Source: Pseudomonadota bacterium | GTDB lineage: Bacteria; Pseudomonadota; Gammaproteobacteria; Steroidobacterales; Steroidobacteraceae | Assembly (NCBI GenBank): GCA_021787615.1 | Contig: JAJYLP010000007.1 | Span: 1 to 64,000, forward strand | Direction: 5' to 3' | DNA: 64,000 nt | In this document: piece by piece, positions 61,178-64,000 of the stretch | Layout of the letters: every line of letters starts with the position of its first letter | Numbering within the stretch: position 1 is the stretch's first letter | Program-made: the position numbers and the translations under genes | Notes under the pieces: generated by a model | Told to the model about the DNA's origin: nothing | Seen by the model: only the letters and a program-made list of their open reading frames with translations | Database searches by the model: none

Positions 61178-61747
61178 TTACTGCTTGGCGCGCGAGACGT
61201 ACGCTCCGGTGCGCGTATCGATGCGGATGACCTCTCCCTGATCGATGAACAGCGGCACGCGTACCACGGCGCCGGTCTCGAGCTTCGCCGGCTTCTGCCC
61301 GCCGGTGGCGGTGTCCCCGCGCAGGCCCGGATCGGTCTCGACGATCTTCAGCTCCACGTGCGCCGGCGGCGTGACCACCAGCGGCTCGCCGTTCCACAGC
61401 GTCACGATGCAGGTGACGCCCTCCTTCAGCCACTGCGCGCTCTCGCCCACCGCCGCCTTGCCTGCGGTGTACTGCTCGAAGCTGTCCGGCACCATGAAGT
61501 GCCAGAAGTCCCCGTCCTGGTAGAGGTACTGCATCTCGCTGTCGACCACGTCGGCCGCCTCGAGCGAATCGCCTGACTTGAAGGTCTTCTCGATGGTCCG
61601 GCCGGTCTTGAGATTGCGGACCTTGATGCGGTTGAACGCCTGGCCCTTGCCGGGCTTGACGAACTCGTTCTCAACCACGGCGTAGGGATCGCCGTCGAGC
61701 AGGACCTTCAGACCCGAGCGGATTTCGGCGGTGGTGTAGCTGGCCAT
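61178..61747 (-). CDS. efp: Elongation factor P
   Basis: [49 protein letters not shown]. Confidence 0.97.
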   Translation of the reverse strand: MASYTTAEIRSGLKVLLDGDPYAVVENEFVKPGKGQAFNRIKVRNLKTGRTIEKTFKSGDSLEAADVVDSEMQYLYQDGDFWHFMVPDSFEQYTAGKAAVGESAQWLKEGVTCIVTLWNGEPLVVTPPAHVELKIVETDPGLRGDTATGGQKPAKLETGAVVRVPLFIDQGEVIRIDTRTGAYVSRAKQ

Positions 61748-61804
61748 TTCTTTCTCTCTGCCGGAGCGGCACAATGCGCGGCCTCTCCGATTAAAGGGCC
61801 GCGT

Positions 61805-62827
61805 ATGATACCGGCATCGGTCCGACCCCGCCAGATTCCCGCCTCCTGGCAGCAGGAGCTCGCCGAGGCCATCACCCGCCCAGAGGAGCTGGCCGAGGCG
61901 CTCGGTCTGCCCCCCGGGGCGATCTCGGCGGCGGCTGCAACGTCGTTTCCGCTGCGCGTTCCGCGCAGCTTCGTGGCGCGCATGCGTCCGGGGGATCCCG
62001 ACGACCCGCTGCTGCGCCAGGTCCTGCCCGCAGCCGAGGAGCTGCTCGGGCCGAGCGGCTTCGGCACCGATCCTCTGCAGGAGCGCGCCGCGCAGCGTGT
62101 CCCGGCATTGCTGCAGAAGTACCACGGGCGGGCGCTGCTCATCGCCACCGAGACCTGCGCGGTGCACTGCCGTTACTGCTTCCGGCGCGAGTTTCCCTAC
62201 GCGGCACAGCACGGCGAGGGTGCGCGCTGGGGCGAGGCGCTGGCTGCGATCGCCGCCGATGCCTCGCTCGAGGAGATCATCTTGAGCGGCGGCGACCCGC
62301 TGTCTCTGAGCAACGCGCGCCTGAGCGCTCTCGCCCGCTCGCTCGCGCAGATTCCCCATGTGCGACGCATCCGCGTGCACACACGCCAGCCGGTGGTGCT
62401 GCCCTCGCGCATCGATGCGGGGCTCACCGAGTGGCTGCGCTCGAGCACAGTGCCGGTCGTCGTCGTGCTGCACATCAATCACCCCAACGAAATCGATGCC
62501 GCGCTGCGCGAGGCCTGCGCGAAGATGCGCGACGCGGGCGCCTCGCTGCTCAACCAAACGGTGCTGCTCGCCGGCATCAACGACGAGGTCGCCGTGCTGG
62601 CGCGGCTCTCGCAGGAGCTGTTCGCAGCGGGCGTACTGCCCTATTACCTGCATGCGCTCGACCGGGTACGCGGCGCGGCGCACTTCCTCGTGCCCGATGA
62701 GCGCGCGCGCGCGCTCGCCGGCGCGCTCGCGGCGCGTCTGCCGGGCTATCTGGTGCCGCGTCTGGTGCGGGAAATCCCCGGGGCCGCCGCCAAGACCGTT
62801 CTGACTCCGATCACCGGCGGGCGCTGA
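61805..62827 (+). CDS. epmB: EF-P beta-lysylation protein, radical-SAM lysine 2,3-aminomutase-like
   Basis: [15 protein letters not shown] CxxxCxxC motif, [19 protein letters not shown]. Confidence 0.95.
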   Translation: MIPASVRPRQIPASWQQELAEAITRPEELAEALGLPPGAISAAAATSFPLRVPRSFVARMRPGDPDDPLLRQVLPAAEELLGPSGFGTDPLQERAAQRVPALLQKYHGRALLIATETCAVHCRYCFRREFPYAAQHGEGARWGEALAAIAADASLEEIILSGGDPLSLSNARLSALARSLAQIPHVRRIRVHTRQPVVLPSRIDAGLTEWLRSSTVPVVVVLHINHPNEIDAALREACAKMRDAGASLLNQTVLLAGINDEVAVLARLSQELFAAGVLPYYLHALDRVRGAAHFLVPDERARALAGALAARLPGYLVPRLVREIPGAAAKTVLTPITGGR

Positions 62828-62959
62828 AGGGCCACGCCCGCGCGTGCGCTCGAGCTTGTGCGCGAGCGCACATAATGAGACCCGCAGCAGCTCCGCGCCG
62901 GCCGAGCGCCGCTAAAATGAGCTGATTACGCCGCGTGGCAGCCCCGTCCGGAGTCGAGC

Positions 62960-64000
62960 TTGGCCGAGAACACGATTGTGCTGGTTGTCCGCTGCGCCTC
63001 GCGCAATGCGGTTGATCAGATCAACGGCATTCTCAGCGGCGCGGGACTGCCGGTGCAGTGCACCTGGATCGCGGCCCTCGAGGCGCTGCACGATGCGTTC
63101 ACCCGGGTCAGACCCGAACTCGTCATCGATGTGGCCGAGCCCGGGCACGATGTGGCTGCGGTGGTCGCGCTGCGCGAGCAGGTCGCGCCCTGGCTGCCGA
63201 TCGTCGTAGTCGCGCCCCACGTCGATGAAACCGCGATCGCCGCCGCGATGCGCGCCGGTGCGCGCGATGTGGTGTCGTTCGAGGCGCCGGAGCGGCTCGC
63301 CGCGGTGATCGGGCGGGAGCTGCGCTCGGCGCGCCTGGAGCGCGGGCTGCATTCGACCGTCGAATCAGCGCACGCCGCGCACGATCCGCTGCTGGCGCTC
63401 GCGCATCGGCCAGCCGACGCGATCATGCACGTGCAGGAGGGCATCGCGGTCGACGCCAACCCGGCCTGGCTCGAGCTGTTCGGCCCCGGAGCGGGGGTGA
63501 TCGGCCAACCGGTGATGGACTTGTTCGACGAGGCCTCCCGCGCAGCGCTCAAAGGCGCGCTCGCGGCCTGCCTGCAGGGCCGCTGGAGTGGCCACACCCT
63601 CAAGGCCGGCGCCCTACGCCCCGACGGCAGCGTGCTCGGCGCCGAGTTCACTCTGTCGCTCGGGGAACACGAGGGCCAGCCGTGCGTGCGACTGATCCTG
63701 CCGGCCAAGCCGCGCGACGAGCACAAGCTGTTGCAGGACCTTCAGCAGGCCGTGCAATGCGATCAGACGACCGGCCTGCTGCATCGACCTGACCTGCTGC
63801 GCGCGCTCGCGCAGCGCCTGCAGGCGGTCAGCCCGGGCGGCGTGCGCGCGCTCGCGCTCATCAAGCTCGATCGCTTCGCGAATGTCGAGAGCGCGGTCGG
63901 CGCGAGCGCCAGCGAAGCGGTGCTCGGCGAGTTCGCCGCCCAGCTGCGCGCCGTACTGCATCCGACGGAGATCGCCGGCCGCTTCGGCGGTGTGCGCTTC
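62960..64000 (+). CDS. REC-like/PAS/GGDEF-like signalling protein (3' partial)
   Basis: TTG start; LAENTIVLVVRCASRNAVDQIN..., PAS-like AIMHVQEGIAVDANPAWLELFG, GGDEF-like TGLLHRPDLLRAL...AGRFGGVRF; open to window end. Confidence 0.75.
   Translation, partial: MAENTIVLVVRCASRNAVDQINGILSGAGLPVQCTWIAALEALHDAFTRVRPELVIDVAEPGHDVAAVVALREQVAPWLPIVVVAPHVDETAIAAAMRAGARDVVSFEAPERLAAVIGRELRSARLERGLHSTVESAHAAHDPLLALAHRPADAIMHVQEGIAVDANPAWLELFGPGAGVIGQPVMDLFDEASRAALKGALAACLQGRWSGHTLKAGALRPDGSVLGAEFTLSLGEHEGQPCVRLILPAKPRDEHKLLQDLQQAVQCDQTTGLLHRPDLLRALAQRLQAVSPGGVRALALIKLDRFANVESAVGASASEAVLGEFAAQLRAVLHPTEIAGRFGGVRF

Overview
High-GC chromosomal window, probably from a gammaproteobacterium (purF-cvpA-dedD-folC-accD-truA-fimV order, epmA/efp/epmB module). 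It has two conserved housekeeping blocks: about 0.2-18.4 kb (GGT, FecA/FecR/FecI-type cluster, DUF885 and tricorn-like peptidases, two FtsX permeases, NHL protein) and about 36.9-64 kb (folD, cysS, gltX, ppi, lpxH, two-component system, purF...truA, fimV, aroC, prmB, sco, psd, epmA, fRMsr, efp, epmB, partial GGDEF-like protein). Between them lies an about 18 kb accessory region. It is bounded on the right by an intact tRNA-Pro(TGG) and on the left by a decayed copy of the 3' half of the same tRNA. I interpret it as an old tRNA-integrated island with no recognisable integrase. It carries a hybrid histidine kinase, stress-type genes (eRF1-like, two GlsB-like, zwf, sterol-desaturase-like), a translationally coupled manA - GT4 fusion - GH130 operon, several pseudogenes, a truncated transposase, a second tRNA-Pro lacking encoded CCA, and vapBC. 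A second, dead vapB copy sits at the left end. The two vapB copies share an upstream tRNA scar and a 5-box GACAT operator-like array that is perfect upstream of the intact copy and mutated in every box upstream of the dead one. All assignments come from reading the sequence and ORF translations; no searches were run.
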